Source of the DNA: Lithodes maja
Lineage: Eukaryota; Arthropoda; Malacostraca; Decapoda; Lithodidae
Assembly (NCBI GenBank): GCA_037953745.1
Contig: JBAKBP010007117.1
Span: forward strand, 1 to 64,000
Length of the DNA: 64,000 nt
Direction: 5' to 3'
Shown here: positions 63,488 to 64,000 of the stretch, piece after piece
How the letters are laid out: each line of letters opens with the position of its first letter
Position numbering within the stretch: position 1 is the first letter of the stretch
Program-made: the position numbers and the translations under genes
Notes under the pieces: generated by a model
Told to the model about the DNA's origin: nothing
Databases searched by the model: none
The model's input: the letters and a program-made list of their open reading frames with translations, nothing else

Positions 63488-64000
63488 GGAATCTAGGATG
63501 GGTTAAGGGGGATTTTGGTTTTGGTTAAGAATGGGGTAGGATGGTATTTGGATAGGTATTTATCTTTTAGTTCATAACTTATTGGAAACTCACCTGGTGT
63601 CTGGCAAAAATTTGCTGGCCCGTCCGGGTCATGGTAAACCTCCGCGGGGGTTGGTGGGGTCCCCGTGGGGCCGGGGGGGGGGGGGGGGGGGAGGGGGGGG
63701 GATGCCGCGCCCTAAATACGTGTATATGGAGTTGATATATGATTTTAGGTGGTCAGCAGGAGATATACTCCTAGTTATGGTTGATCATTGAATCTAGTTT
63801 TCACCTACTAGGATCACTCGTGGGGGTTATGAATAGTGGTTTTGTGAAAGTGCAAGTCAGGGGGAAAATATCGTCCTGGGTCAGGTTGTGAGTTTGGCTA
63901 GCCAGTTAGAGGATAGTAAATGGGGTACAAGGATAGGTCTTTACCATCTATTTACTGGGGCTGGGGAACGAACTGAATCGGCATGTTATAATTTTCTTAT
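63488..64000. other. Right edge, no gene recognised
   Basis: Contains 'gttaagggggattttgg' at about 63513, which resembles a TTAAGGGG MITE start with no matching end, and a G-tract at 63667-63702. The remainder up to 64000 shows no motif I recognise. Confidence 0.4.

Overview
This is eukaryotic DNA made almost entirely of transposable elements and the satellites derived from them. I see no intact host gene, rRNA or CRISPR array. The mix (Ty3/gypsy-type LTR elements, several non-LTR retrotransposon families with (ATT)n tails, piggyBac, very many TTAA-flanked MITEs, long TA/CA/ATT microsatellites, and short runs of the arthropod telomere motif CCTAA/TTAGG inside a MITE) suggests an arthropod, most likely a decapod crustacean. 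That assignment is inference.

Layout. 55-7141 is a decayed LTR retrotransposon on the minus strand (element A), interrupted by a TTAA MITE. 7975-17480 is a fragment of a non-LTR element (LINE-1f) with an attached ~175 bp satellite. Three younger elements split it: LTR element D (8644-15764), a palindromic MITE and a Jockey/CR1-type LINE end. 17490-21596 is a second LINE (LINE-2f) split by a 3.7 kb piggyBac element. 21600-27000 repeats the LINE-1f/satellite/LINE-2f composite. 27000-44830 is a MITE and satellite field. It holds at least ten TTAA MITEs, a 41-bp satellite, a 25-bp minisatellite, SINE-like tRNA-derived fragments, microsatellites, and a 2.5 kb island (32.1-34.6 kb) that I could not assign to any repeat. 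44831-62611 holds two close copies of one LTR retrotransposon arranged head to head: B on the minus strand, deleted, and C on the plus strand, nearly intact. 62612-63487 is a LINE 3' end.

The most notable biology is in elements A-D. Their proteins are Ty3/gypsy-type, but the integrase lies upstream of reverse transcriptase and RNase H, as in Ty1/copia. This is the arrangement known from the Gmr1 group. In element C it is one fused gag-PR-IN-RT-RH frame of about 1,690 codons with every catalytic motif visible.

A second theme is TTAA transposition. Three separate insertions (MITE in A, MITE in D, piggyBac in LINE-2f) can be matched to an empty site, and in two of them a paralogous empty copy lies inside the window. 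Two tandem arrays appear to have grown from TTAA MITE sequence, one of them from the MITE terminus itself.
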